In this document: piece by piece, positions 54,907 through 63,386 of the stretch
Layout: every line of letters begins with the position of its first letter
Position numbering within the stretch: position 1 is the first letter of the stretch
NCBI GenBank assembly: GCA_012038135.1
Contig: JAAVJQ010000010.1
Span: 62,001-126,000, forward strand
Direction: 5' to 3'
Length of the DNA: 64,000 bases
Source: Salinimicrobium nanhaiense
GTDB lineage: Bacteria > Bacteroidota > Bacteroidia > Flavobacteriales > Flavobacteriaceae
The notes under the pieces: model-generated
The model's database searches: none
Seen by the model: only the letters and a program-made list of their open reading frames with translations
What the model was told of the DNA's origin: nothing
Position numbers and translations under genes: made by a program

Positions 54907-55695
54907 ATGGACAAGAATATTAAGACAATGGCTCGTACCGGCTTTGTAGCAAAGGGAGTTGTTTATGGGATCATTGGAATTTTAACCTTTAAAGCCGCCT
55001 TTGATATGGGAGGCCAAAAAGCAGGACAAATGCAGGTCCTGGAATGGCTGGAAAAGCAAACTTTTGGTAACATTCTACTTGTACTTATGGCCCTGGGACT
55101 TTTGTGCTACGCCGCCTGGAGATTTGTACAGGCTGTTAAAGATCCAGAACATATTGGCGATGATAAAAAAGGAAAAGCAAAACGTACCGGCTTTTTCTTT
55201 AGTGGTTTGCTTTACCTGGGATTAGCAGTGCTGGCAGCTCTAAAAGCCTTTGGCTCCAGCACAGGCAGTTCGGGTTCTTCAGGCTCGGCGCAGCAGTCCT
55301 CTTTTCTTGCCAGTGAAACAGGTCTATGGATCATGGGAATAGTGGGAGCGGGAATTATAATTGCCGGGATCTTTCAATTTGTGAAGGCATATAAAAACGA
55401 CTATTACAAGAAGTTAGGCCTGGCCGCTCTGGACGATCAAAAGAAAAGAGAAAGCGTCAAAAAAACTGCAGAATTCGGATTAAGTGCCCGTGGGGTCATT
55501 CTTTTGATCATTGGGTTCTTTGCTGTAAAGGCAGCTGTTAACTCAAATCCTTCAGAAATTAAAACAACCCAGGAAGCTTTTTCATTTATCCAGGAATCGG
55601 CCTATGGCCCCTGGTTGATGGGACTTGTAGCCGCCGGACTTATCGCCTATGCGGTTTATATGTTCCTTATGGCCAGGTATAGAAGGTTTACCTGA
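54907..55695 (+). CDS. DUF1206 membrane protein
   Basis: 262 residues with six membrane helices in three DUF1206 repeats, each opening with a Gly-rich element (ARTGFVAKGVVYGIIGILTFKA; KRTGFFFSGLLYLGLAVLAAL; AEFGLSARGVILLIIGFFAVKA). A Ser/Gly linker near 119-130 separates repeats two and three. Function unknown; genes of this type often belong to general stress responses. Confidence 0.88.
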   Translation: MDKNIKTMARTGFVAKGVVYGIIGILTFKAAFDMGGQKAGQMQVLEWLEKQTFGNILLVLMALGLLCYAAWRFVQAVKDPEHIGDDKKGKAKRTGFFFSGLLYLGLAVLAALKAFGSSTGSSGSSGSAQQSSFLASETGLWIMGIVGAGIIIAGIFQFVKAYKNDYYKKLGLAALDDQKKRESVKKTAEFGLSARGVILLIIGFFAVKAAVNSNPSEIKTTQEAFSFIQESAYGPWLMGLVAAGLIAYAVYMFLMARYRRFT

Positions 55696-55847
55696 TTTCA
55701 AATCTGCTTACCTATTCGACTGATTAAAAATGAATTAGCAAAAAATAGGTGATTTCACCCATTGGTAGGAAAATAAGTTCCTTCTATCTTTGACTATACC
55801 AATTAATTAATCACGTGAATTAATAAAAGGTAATTGTAAATTTTTGA

Positions 55848-55884
55848 AAAGAAAAAGAGAGATTGGGGGATCTCTCTTTTTTTA
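55848..55884. terminator. Terminator between DUF1206 and racemase genes
   Basis: aaaaagagagat / atctctcttttt stem with a G-rich loop; T runs on both strands. Confidence 0.85.
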
Positions 55885-55893
55885 TGCCCTGTT

Positions 55894-56580
55894 TTAATCC
55901 TTTTTGAAAATAAAATCTACTGCCATTTGGGCGTGTAAATGGGTACTTTGAAGTAGCGGAAGATCTGAATCTTCTGCCCTTATCAAAAGCGGTAGTTCTG
56001 TACATCCCATGATCACTGCCTGGGCTCCTTTTTCTTTTAGCAACTGTATATGATCAAGAAAAAATAATTTTGCAGATTCTGTGAATTTTCCTTGTGTGAG
56101 CTCCTGTGCTATATATTGATGTATCTCATCCTGGAATTCCACTTCGGGAACAATGGTCTTGATCCCGAATTTCTCCTTAAGCCTCCTCGTAAGGAAATCC
56201 CCTTGCATGGTTGGTCTTGTGCCTAAAAGTCCAAGTTTATTGAAGCCTTTACTAAGGGCATTAACCCCAACGGCATCGGCAATATGTAATATTGGAATTG
56301 AGATCTTGCTCTGCACATGATCAAACACCAGGTGTGGAGTATTGGCGCAAATAACAATAGCCGAAGCGCCTGCGATCTCCAACTTTCGGGCTATATGTAA
56401 ATAAGAGGTTTTTATTTTTTCTACGTCATGGGATCTCATGAGCTCCACATTCAAGCTGTAAAGGATCAAAGGAGGATTGGAATGTGTACCGGTTCTTTTA
56501 GCTGCCAGTTCATTAATAAGCCGGTAATACACGATTGTAGAATGCCAGGAAGTTCCACCAATCAACCCGAGTGTGCGCAT
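55894..56580 (-). CDS. Aspartate/glutamate racemase family protein
   Basis: 228 residues from the ATG at 56580 (MRTLGLIGGTSWHSTI); a longer frame starts inside the -7 box. The two catalytic Cys regions of PLP-independent racemases are expected at about 80 and 190: the first reads VICANTPHLVFD, the second VIMGCTELPLL, so both cysteines are present. It would interconvert L- and D-aspartate or a similar amino acid. Confidence 0.9.
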   Translation of the reverse strand: MRTLGLIGGTSWHSTIVYYRLINELAAKRTGTHSNPPLILYSLNVELMRSHDVEKIKTSYLHIARKLEIAGASAIVICANTPHLVFDHVQSKISIPILHIADAVGVNALSKGFNKLGLLGTRPTMQGDFLTRRLKEKFGIKTIVPEVEFQDEIHQYIAQELTQGKFTESAKLFFLDHIQLLKEKGAQAVIMGCTELPLLIRAEDSDLPLLQSTHLHAQMAVDFIFKKD

Positions 56581-56589
56581 GAGCATGAC

Positions 56590-56597
56590 CAAATTTA
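56590..56597 (-). promoter_or_regulatory. -7 promoter box for the racemase gene
   Basis: TAAATTTG on the minus strand, 9 bp before the ATG at 56580. It implies a very short leader. Confidence 0.45.
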
Positions 56598-56656
56598 TTT
56601 TGTACTAAATTTACTTTTTTGCTACGGTAGCTTAGGTGATCAATATCAGCTAAATC

Positions 56657-56699
56657 AAAAAAAAAGCACCTCCGGGATTTTTGAGGTGCTTTTATTTTT
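56657..56699 (-). terminator. Terminator after the subtilase gene
   Basis: aaaagcacctc / gaggtgctttt stem with T runs, 15 bp past the stop at 56714. Confidence 0.85.
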
Positions 56700-56713
56700 T
56701 AACAATTCAAAAT

Positions 56714-57940
56714 TTAATGAACGGCAATAGGGTCTGGATTTCCATCGGGATCACCTGATGCGGTTCCATCTGCTCTTACACTTCCAAGAACAAGGATTCC
56801 CGCTACGTGTGGAGAAGCCATAGAGGTTCCACTTATGGTATTATAACCACCACTCTTCCAGGTTGATTTTATGTTTACTCCGGGTGCTGCATAATCAATA
56901 GGAGGATTTCCATAGTTAGAAAAAGATGCGAATCTGTCATTGATGTCAATAGCAGAGACAGTATAGATATTTGTACCATTTACTCTCGCAGGAGAAGAAT
57001 TGTTTGCATTGGTGCTGTCATTTCCTGCCGCAAGAGCAAATTTAATACCCTTAGCTGCTGCAGCTGCTACTGCATCATCGAGAGCTTGTGAAGCTCCTCC
57101 TCCCAGGCTCATATTGGCAACCTCACCAGATTTTCCGTTTGCCGCCACATGATTAACTCCTGCTACAACTCCTGAATAAGCCCCGCTTCCACGGCTGTCA
57201 AGAACTTTTACGGGAATTACTGTTGCACCGGCAGCTACTCCTATTACCCCAACACCGTTATCTTTGGCTGCAATAGTTCCTGCTACATGAGTACCATGAC
57301 CATTACCATCATCAAGAGAACCACCGTCTCTTCCTGAAGTAAATGCATTAAAACCTCTCGATGCATCCACGTTAAGATCTTCATGATCAAGATCAATTCC
57401 TGTGTCGATAACCCAGGCTACTCCTGTACTTGCTACTCCTCCGTTAACACGGGTGATTCCATAAGGTGTTTCTTGTGAAGAGGAACCTCCGTCACCACCA
57501 TCTCCGCTTCCGGGATCGTCACAAGGTCCTCCGTTTGGAGTCCCACAAGGAGGAGCAAGCGCAACAAGACGATCCTGCTCTACGTAAGCAACATCATTGC
57601 TTTCTCCTAATTTGATCGCATCATCTTTGGACATTTTTAGAGCCACCCCAGAAATAGCAGAACTGTAGACCTGAAGAACTTCAGCACTCTGGATACCTTT
57701 CATTTCTAGGACCTCCGAAGTTTTTTGTTGTACCTGCAAAGCAGACATACCGGGTTCTCCCATTCTTTTTTGGGTATCCTTATATACCACGATAAATTGG
57801 CCGGGAATGGGTTCAGAATAACTTTGAGTAGCTTTAGCCTCTTCTACCTGAGGGACATTTGGTGCTTCATCCTTGGAGCACGATACCATGGCGGCAAGAG
57901 CAAAAGCTGCCGCCCAACTGGAGTAAGTTTTTTTAAACAT
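56714..57940 (-). CDS. S8 family serine protease (subtilase) lipoprotein
   Basis: 408 residues: lipobox at Cys21, an inhibitor-I9-like propeptide (IPGQFIVVYKDTQ ... DAIKLGESNDVAYVEQDRLV) to about 127, a Gly/Ser/Asp linker with CGTPNGGPC, and the catalytic domain with Asp179 (VIDTGID), His215 (GHGTHVAG), oxyanion Asn307 (AAGND) and Ser373 (GTSMASPH). All catalytic residues are present. It is a surface or secreted protease. The C-terminus is short, with no sorting domain. Confidence 0.95.
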   Translation of the reverse strand: MFKKTYSSWAAAFALAAMVSCSKDEAPNVPQVEEAKATQSYSEPIPGQFIVVYKDTQKRMGEPGMSALQVQQKTSEVLEMKGIQSAEVLQVYSSAISGVALKMSKDDAIKLGESNDVAYVEQDRLVALAPPCGTPNGGPCDDPGSGDGGDGGSSSQETPYGITRVNGGVASTGVAWVIDTGIDLDHEDLNVDASRGFNAFTSGRDGGSLDDGNGHGTHVAGTIAAKDNGVGVIGVAAGATVIPVKVLDSRGSGAYSGVVAGVNHVAANGKSGEVANMSLGGGASQALDDAVAAAAAKGIKFALAAGNDSTNANNSSPARVNGTNIYTVSAIDINDRFASFSNYGNPPIDYAAPGVNIKSTWKSGGYNTISGTSMASPHVAGILVLGSVRADGTASGDPDGNPDPIAVH

Positions 57941-58130
57941 AAAAAAAGTTTTAGGTTATTGTTAAAAGATATTCCGAATCTATATTAAAAAATCAATAAC
58001 TAAAAACTTTTTAACAGCCTCTCATCCATGTTTTTATGTATTTTAACAGAAGACTCCTGTTAAAAGGAGGGTCTCATAGATGTTAATTTTTTCCGAAGAA
58101 CCTTTGCTGCTACTGCTCTTGGCAAAAATA

Positions 58131-58167
58131 AAAAAAGGCAGGTTTTTAAAAAATCTGCCTTTTAAAA
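58131..58167 (-). terminator. Terminator after the rhodanese gene
   Basis: aaaaggcaggt / atctgcctttta stem with T runs, about 20 bp beyond the stop at 58188. Confidence 0.8.
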
Positions 58168-58187
58168 TGTTAAAAATTTTTGTAGGA

Positions 58188-58499
58188 TTATTCTGCAGTC
58201 TCCCCTTTCCATTCTGAAAAGCCTCCAATAAGATTATAGGTGTTCTGAAATCCTTTTTGATCCATTATTGTACATGCTTGCGCACTTCTTTTACCAGATC
58301 TGCAATAAACGTAATAATTTTTGTCTTTATCCAATTTGTCAATTTCATCGATAAACTCCTGCCCTTTATAGATATCTATGACTTTAGCCTCTGGGATATA
58401 TCCATTTTCTACTTCCTCTTCTGTACGTACATCTATTATTACTGCATTATCATCCCTGGATAATTGTTCTCTCCAATCTTCCTGTTTTAGTTCTTTCAT
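58188..58499 (-). CDS. Rhodanese-like domain protein
   Basis: 103 residues, one rhodanese domain: IDVRTEEEVENGYIPEA near residues 22-38 and the active-site loop YVYCRSGKRSAQAC near 67-80, with catalytic Cys in YCRSGKR. Members carry persulfide sulfur. No signal peptide. A -7 box lies at 58528-58535. Confidence 0.93.
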   Translation of the reverse strand: MKELKQEDWREQLSRDDNAVIIDVRTEEEVENGYIPEAKVIDIYKGQEFIDEIDKLDKDKNYYVYCRSGKRSAQACTIMDQKGFQNTYNLIGGFSEWKGETAE

Positions 58500-58527
58500 T
58501 TTAGAATATATTTATTATTGCCGGTCA

Positions 58528-58535
58528 CAAATATA
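58528..58535 (-). promoter_or_regulatory. -7 promoter box for the rhodanese gene
   Basis: TATATTTG on the minus strand, 28 bp before the ATG. Confidence 0.45.
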
Positions 58536-58630
58536 AGAATAGCACTTCTATTTCCCCTTTTTGAGACCCTTGTTTGCAACAGGTATAGGAAAATTTTTAG
58601 AAATAAATTTTTTTTAAAGGATTTCCCCTT

Positions 58631-58638
58631 TATATTTG
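58631..58638 (+). promoter_or_regulatory. -7 promoter box for the trp operon
   Basis: TATATTTG fits TAnnTTTG; no good -33 TTTG, only a T run about 18 bp upstream. Start of the leader peptide is 8 bp downstream, so the leader transcript is close to leaderless. Confidence 0.6.
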
Positions 58639-58646
58639 CGCCACAC

Positions 58647-58703
58647 ATGAACCCAAACATTAAAAATAACTGGTGGTGGAATTACTTACGTCAATCGTCG
58701 TGA
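58647..58703 (+). CDS. trpL: trp operon leader peptide
   Basis: An 18-residue frame, MNPNIKNNWWWNYLRQSS, with three Trp codons in a row at 58671-58679, then a stop. It lies directly before a terminator and the trp operon. Ribosome stalling at the Trp codons when charged tRNA-Trp is scarce would change RNA folding downstream. Too short for ordinary gene calling, but placement and codon content make it convincing. Confidence 0.9.
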   Translation: MNPNIKNNWWWNYLRQSS

Positions 58704-58758
58704 GCAACACCTCCTGTAGCATATACAAAGGCTTGTCAATCACGACAAGCCTTTTTTT
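58697..58758 (+). promoter_or_regulatory. trp attenuator (terminator 58727-58758 and rival pairing)
   Basis: The terminator stem is aaaggcttgtc / gacaagcctttt, followed by a T run. The 7-mer gtcgtga at 58697-58703, which contains the leader stop, can pair with tcacgac at 58740-58746, taking the loop and the first bases of the descending arm. A ribosome at the stop codon would block that pairing and allow termination; one stalled at the Trp codons 20 bases earlier would leave it free. The rival helix is short, so other pairings may help. Confidence 0.82.
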
Positions 58759-58776
58759 ATTTTAAAAACCTGAAGC

Positions 58777-60171
58777 ATGTATAAGCTTAACACCACATAT
58801 AAAAAATTACTCGCAGACACTTTTACTCCGGTAAGTGTTTACCTGCGGGTAAGGGATATTTTTCCCAACAGCTTACTCCTGGAGAGTAGTGATTACCACG
58901 GGAACGAAAACAGTTTCTCTTACATCTGCTGTAATTCCATCGCTTCAGTTAAGGTTGAAAAAGGTCATTTAAAGCAGGTTTATCCTGACGGAAATTCTTC
59001 CGAAACCAAGATTACTTCCGAAGTAAATATCCCTGAAGCCATTCAGGAATTTGCCCAAAAATTCAGTACCACCGGCCCGAATTTCAGCTTTATCAATGAA
59101 GGGCTCTTCGGCTACATTGCGTATGACGGGGTGCAGTATTTTGAAAACCTGAAGCTCTCAAAAAAGCAGGGGGATCTCGAAATTCCGGAGATCTATTACG
59201 CCGTCTATCAAAATATCATCGCCATCAATCATTTCAACAATGAAGCTTATATTTTTGATCACAGCTATGATTCTAATAATAATCTTGAACAGATAAATCA
59301 ATTATTAAAGGTGAAAAACTTCGCCTCCTATCCTTTTTCTGCGGAAGGCGAAACGCAATCCAACGAGACCGATGAAGGTTACCGGCAAATGGTGATCAAG
59401 GCAAAGGAGCATTGTCACAGGGGAGATGTTTTTCAGTTAGTGCTTTCCCGCCGTTTCTCACAGGCCTTCAAGGGAGACGAATTTAATGTTTACCGGGCGC
59501 TGCGGAATGTGAATCCTTCCCCCTACCTCTTTTATTTTGACTACGGAAACTTCAAGATCTTCGGAAGCTCGCCAGAAGCTCAGCTGGTTGTGAAAGATGG
59601 CAAAGCAGAGATCCATCCCATCGCCGGAACCTTCAAGCGAACCGGAAATGACGAACAGGATGCCGCAAGCGCAAAAGCCCTGGCTGCCGACGAAAAGGAG
59701 AATGCAGAACACGTGATGCTTGTAGATCTCGCACGCAATGACCTTAGCCGCCATGGCAGCGATGTCAAAGTGGAAACCTACAAAGAAATCCAATATTTCT
59801 CACACGTGATCCACCTGGTTAGCAAAGTTACCGGCACGAAAGATCCAGATACCGGCACCATGCAGGTAGTGGCCGACACCTTTCCTGCGGGCACCTTAAG
59901 TGGAGCACCAAAACATAAGGCGATGCAGCTTATCGAAAAATATGAAAATGTGAACCGGGATTTTTATGGTGGTGCAATCGGGTTCATGGATTTCAACGGA
60001 AATTTCAATCATGCGATCATCATCAGGTCTTTCCTAAGCAAAAACCACCAGCTGTTTTTTCAGGCCGGGGCAGGGATAGTCTCTGAATCAACCGAAGAAA
60101 ATGAGTTGCAGGAAGTGTATAACAAAATTGGAGCTTTGAAAAAAGCTCTCGAACTGGCAGAAGAAATTTAA
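58777..60171 (+). CDS. trpE: Anthranilate synthase component I
   Basis: 464 residues. It makes anthranilate from chorismate with ammonia from the TrpG partner. Chorismate-binding motifs: FQLVLSRRFS near 215, NPSPYLFYFDYGNFKIFGSSPE near 248, HPIAGTFKRTGN near 284, DLARNDLSRHG and GTLSGAPKHKAM near 372, GGAIGFMDFNG. The N-terminal half has LLLESSDYHGNENSFSYI, in which the LLESS element is the usual Trp feedback site. First structural gene after the attenuator. Confidence 0.96.
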   Translation: MYKLNTTYKKLLADTFTPVSVYLRVRDIFPNSLLLESSDYHGNENSFSYICCNSIASVKVEKGHLKQVYPDGNSSETKITSEVNIPEAIQEFAQKFSTTGPNFSFINEGLFGYIAYDGVQYFENLKLSKKQGDLEIPEIYYAVYQNIIAINHFNNEAYIFDHSYDSNNNLEQINQLLKVKNFASYPFSAEGETQSNETDEGYRQMVIKAKEHCHRGDVFQLVLSRRFSQAFKGDEFNVYRALRNVNPSPYLFYFDYGNFKIFGSSPEAQLVVKDGKAEIHPIAGTFKRTGNDEQDAASAKALAADEKENAEHVMLVDLARNDLSRHGSDVKVETYKEIQYFSHVIHLVSKVTGTKDPDTGTMQVVADTFPAGTLSGAPKHKAMQLIEKYENVNRDFYGGAIGFMDFNGNFNHAIIIRSFLSKNHQLFFQAGAGIVSESTEENELQEVYNKIGALKKALELAEEI

Positions 60172-60182
60172 TCCTCCCCCGG

Positions 60183-60249
60183 CCCCTCCGAAGGAGGGGA
60201 GTTAAACCACCCTGTTCGCCTGTCGCGCACACCCTCCTTAAAAAGGAGG
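60183..60249. repeat. Palindromic repeat unit between trpE and trpG
   Basis: cccctccgaaggagggg and cctccttaaaaaggagg, separated by 33 bp with cctgttcgcctgtcgcgcac. It is an intergenic palindrome pair; a third, related palindrome lies in the first codons of trpG. Confidence 0.8.
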
Positions 60250-60268
60250 AGAATTAAGAAGAATAAAA

Positions 60269-60934
60269 ATGAAAAATAACGACAATAACTCAAAAAATTC
60301 CCTCCCCTTCGGGGAGAAAACTACAGTTCTTGTAATAGACAATTACGATTCCTTCGTTTACAATCTCGTCCATTATCTCGAGGAACTGGATTGTAGGGTG
60401 ACTGTGCGACGGAATGATGAGCTGGATCTTGAGGAAATCGAGAAATATGATAAGATCCTGCTTTCCCCCGGCCCGGGAATTCCCGATGAAGCGGGAATGC
60501 TAAAGCAGGTCATCTCCACCTATGCCTCCAAAAAAAGCATTTTTGGAGTGTGTCTCGGGCAGCAGGCAATTGGAGAAGTCTTTGGTGGAAAATTGATCAA
60601 CCTCGAAAAGGTCTATCACGGAGTCTCTTCCAAAATTAAACTTTGCGTAACCGATGAGCCGCTGTTCGACAAAATGGATCCCGTAATGGAAGTGGGTCGC
60701 TACCACTCCTGGGTGGTGGATAAAGCTTTGCCGGACTGTCTTGAAGCGACATCTTTTGATGAGAACGGGCAGGTAATGTCCCTTCGACACAGGATCTACG
60801 ATGTGCGCGGCGTGCAATTCCACCCGGAATCTGTTCTTACACCCGAAGGCAAAAAGATCATCGCCAACTGGATCAACTGTCCGGTAAAATCGACTGAAAC
60901 AGCAAACGAATCTCAGGAACCTGAAACCATTTAG
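60269..60934 (+). CDS. trpG: Anthranilate synthase component II (glutamine amidotransferase)
   Basis: 221 residues: VLVIDNYDSFVYNLVHYL starts the amidotransferase fold; LLSPGPGIPDEAG, the nucleophile Cys in GVCLGQQAIGE near 94, and HPESVLTPEG with the catalytic His and Glu are present. It supplies ammonia to TrpE. The first 18 residues are extra compared with the family (which starts near the VLVID strand), and part of them (SLPFGE) is encoded by a ccctccccttcggggag palindrome, so a repeat has entered the gene. Confidence 0.95.
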   Translation: MKNNDNNSKNSLPFGEKTTVLVIDNYDSFVYNLVHYLEELDCRVTVRRNDELDLEEIEKYDKILLSPGPGIPDEAGMLKQVISTYASKKSIFGVCLGQQAIGEVFGGKLINLEKVYHGVSSKIKLCVTDEPLFDKMDPVMEVGRYHSWVVDKALPDCLEATSFDENGQVMSLRHRIYDVRGVQFHPESVLTPEGKKIIANWINCPVKSTETANESQEPETI

Positions 60935-60937
60935 AAA

Positions 60938-61927
60938 ATGAAGCAAATTTTGAACAGGTTGATCAACCACGAAACTATTTCGCGCGAAGAGGCTAAAGGC
61001 GTTTTGGTAGAGATTTCCAATGGCAGCTTTAATGACAGCCAAATCGCTGCTTTTCTTACGGTGTATATGATGCGCAGTATCACCCTTGAAGAACTTGAAG
61101 GCTTTAGGGATGCCTTGCTGGAGATGTGTCTCCCGGTAGACCTGCAGCAATATGATCCGGTTGATCTTTGTGGTACAGGAGGAGACGGCAAGGATACTTT
61201 CAACATTTCCACCCTTGCTTCTTTCGTCACTGCCGGCGCCGGAGTTAAAGTGGCCAAACACGGAAATTACGGAGTTTCCTCCAGCTGCGGCAGCTCCAAT
61301 GTGATGGAATACCTGGGGATAAAATTCAGCAGTGATAAGGACTTTTTAGAGCGTAGCATGGACGAGGCGGGAATTTGCTTTTTACATGCTGCCCTATTTC
61401 ACCCTGCGATGAAAAACGTAGCACCTATCAGGAAAAACCTTGGCGTCAAGACTTTTTTCAACATGTTGGGGCCTATGGTGAATCCGGCATTCCCAAAGAA
61501 TCAGGTGGTGGGCGTGTACAGCCTCGAACTTGCCAGGATGTATGCTTATCTTTACCAGAAAACCGATAAGAATTTTACCATTTTACATGCGCTTGACGGC
61601 TATGATGAGATCTCCCTTACCGGAAACACTAAAATGATCACTAATCAAGCAGAAAGCATGCTAAAGCCCGAAGATCTCAACCTGCAGCCTATCCTGGCTT
61701 CCCAGATTTCAGGAGGAAACACTATTGAATCGGCGGCAGAGATCTTTATGAACGTGCTTGAGAATAAGGGAACTGAAGCCCAAACAAATGTGGTGTGTGC
61801 CAACGCAGCTATGGCGATAAGTACCGTCCAAAAAACCGATCCACAAAATGCATTTTTGGCAGCCACGGAAAGTCTTGCTTCAGGAAAGGCACTGCAGGCA
61901 TTCAAAAAGCTTCAGCAATTAAATTAG
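60938..61927 (+). CDS. trpD: Anthranilate phosphoribosyltransferase
   Basis: 329 residues. Adds phosphoribose to anthranilate. Motifs: DLCGTGGDGKDTFNIST near residues 75-91 for PRPP, KHGNYGVSSSCGSSNVMEYLG near 107-127, and MKNVAPIRKNLGVKTFFNMLGPMVNPA near 161-187. Starts 3 bp after trpG and ends 4 bp before trpC. Confidence 0.97.
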   Translation: MKQILNRLINHETISREEAKGVLVEISNGSFNDSQIAAFLTVYMMRSITLEELEGFRDALLEMCLPVDLQQYDPVDLCGTGGDGKDTFNISTLASFVTAGAGVKVAKHGNYGVSSSCGSSNVMEYLGIKFSSDKDFLERSMDEAGICFLHAALFHPAMKNVAPIRKNLGVKTFFNMLGPMVNPAFPKNQVVGVYSLELARMYAYLYQKTDKNFTILHALDGYDEISLTGNTKMITNQAESMLKPEDLNLQPILASQISGGNTIESAAEIFMNVLENKGTEAQTNVVCANAAMAISTVQKTDPQNAFLAATESLASGKALQAFKKLQQLN

Positions 61928-61931
61928 AAAA

Positions 61932-62726
61932 ATGAACATACTCGATAAAATAGCAGCAAGGAAAAAAGAGGAAGTGGAGATGCTTAAGGAAGAAGTTCCG
62001 GTAGAAACGCTCCAGATGCTACCCCACTTCAAGCGAAAATGTTTTTCGTTAAAGGAGAATCTGAAAAATTCTAAAACAGGAATTATTTCTGAATTTAAAA
62101 GGCGCTCCCCGTCTCACCCCGAAATAAATCTTGGTGCCGATGTTGCTGAAGTGACCAAAGCTTATGAAGCTGCCGGAGCTTCCGGAATTTCTGTGCTCAC
62201 AGATGAAGATTTCTTCGGCGGCAGCCTTGACGATCTGGCTGTGGCAAGAGAAACAGTACAATTGCCCTTGCTGCGGAAGGATTTTATAATAGATGAATAT
62301 CAGCTTTATGAAGCAAAAGCCATGGGTGCTGATGTGATCCTCCTGATCGCAGCCCTGCTGAAGCCGAAGCAAATTGAACAATTTTCGAAAAAAGCAAAGG
62401 AACTGGGACTCGAGGTGCTCCTGGAAGTTCATAATGAAGAGGAGCTTAAAAACAACATTTTTGACAGCGTAGATATGATAGGTGTCAACAATAGAAACCT
62501 CAAAACCTTCGGGGTGAACCTGCAAACCAGTAAAGATCTTGCGGAAAAAATTCCGCCCCACTTCGTAAAGATCTCCGAGAGCGGCATCAGCGATACTGCA
62601 GCTATCCTGGAGCTTCAAAAAAGCGGATTTCAGGGCTTTCTTATCGGCGGGAATTTCATGAAGACTGAAGATCCCGGAAAAAGTGCTTCGGAATTCATCA
62701 ACGAACTCAAAAGCATAGCAAAATGA
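61932..62726 (+). CDS. trpC: Indole-3-glycerol phosphate synthase
   Basis: 264 residues, a TIM barrel: start MNILDKIAARKKEEVEMLKE, IISEFKRRSPS near 53 with the catalytic Lys, GASGISVLTDEDFFGG near 82, LLRKDFIIDEYQLYEA near 113, VGVNNRNLKTF-type motif (here GVNNRNLKTF) near 185, and KISESGI near 215. Catalytic set looks complete. Overlaps trpF by 4 bp. Confidence 0.97.
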   Translation: MNILDKIAARKKEEVEMLKEEVPVETLQMLPHFKRKCFSLKENLKNSKTGIISEFKRRSPSHPEINLGADVAEVTKAYEAAGASGISVLTDEDFFGGSLDDLAVARETVQLPLLRKDFIIDEYQLYEAKAMGADVILLIAALLKPKQIEQFSKKAKELGLEVLLEVHNEEELKNNIFDSVDMIGVNNRNLKTFGVNLQTSKDLAEKIPPHFVKISESGISDTAAILELQKSGFQGFLIGGNFMKTEDPGKSASEFINELKSIAK

Positions 62727-63379
62727 ACCTGAAGCTGAAGGTCTGCGGCATGAGAGAAGCCGAAAACATCAAAGCCATTTCAGGTTTAAAACCTGATTAT
62801 CTCGGCCTTATCTTTTTTGAGGGTTCTTCGCGGCATGTTTCAGGAGAAATTCAGGAATTGGATAAGGAAATCAAAAAAACCGGAGTGTTTGTCAATGCTT
62901 CCGAAGAAGAGGTTATTCAAAAGGTTCAAAATTATGAACTTGCAGCAGTGCAGCTGCATGGGGAGGAAAGTCCGGAGTTATGTAGAAAGCTGAAAAAGGA
63001 ATTTTCAGAAGCCGGAAAAAAGGTGGAGATCATCAAAGTTTTCAGCATAAAAGATGACTTCAATTTTCAAAAACTGGAGCCTTATGAAGGCCTTGCAGAT
63101 TTTTACCTTTTTGACACAAAAGGAAGAAACAGGGGCGGCAATGGAATCGCATTTAATTGGGATGTACTGCCTGGCTACCCCTCCTCTACTCCTTTCTTCC
63201 TGAGCGGCGGAATAGGTCCCGAAGAAACCGAAGCAATAAAAGAACTATATAAAACCTTCCAAAAAAGGCAAAAAGAACATCTGTTCTACGGAATTGATGT
63301 GAACAGCAAATTTGAAACAGCCCCCGGCTTAAAAGATCCGGAAGCTTTAAGATCATTCCAAGAGCTGCTGTTTAAATAA
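62723..63379 (+). CDS. trpF: Phosphoribosylanthranilate isomerase
   Basis: 218 residues, a TIM barrel: [15 protein letters not shown] at 4-18 with the catalytic Cys, [26 protein letters not shown] near 75, [22 protein letters not shown] with the catalytic Asp near 130, and [10 protein letters not shown] near 157. The ATG overlaps the trpC stop, so translation is coupled. Confidence 0.96.
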   Translation: MNLKLKVCGMREAENIKAISGLKPDYLGLIFFEGSSRHVSGEIQELDKEIKKTGVFVNASEEEVIQKVQNYELAAVQLHGEESPELCRKLKKEFSEAGKKVEIIKVFSIKDDFNFQKLEPYEGLADFYLFDTKGRNRGGNGIAFNWDVLPGYPSSTPFFLSGGIGPEETEAIKELYKTFQKRQKEHLFYGIDVNSKFETAPGLKDPEALRSFQELLFK

Positions 63380-63386
63380 GAAAATT

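Noticed and set aside
60500..61261. 253-codon minus-strand frame opposite trpG/trpD
   Set aside because: Shadow of two conserved genes with full motifs.
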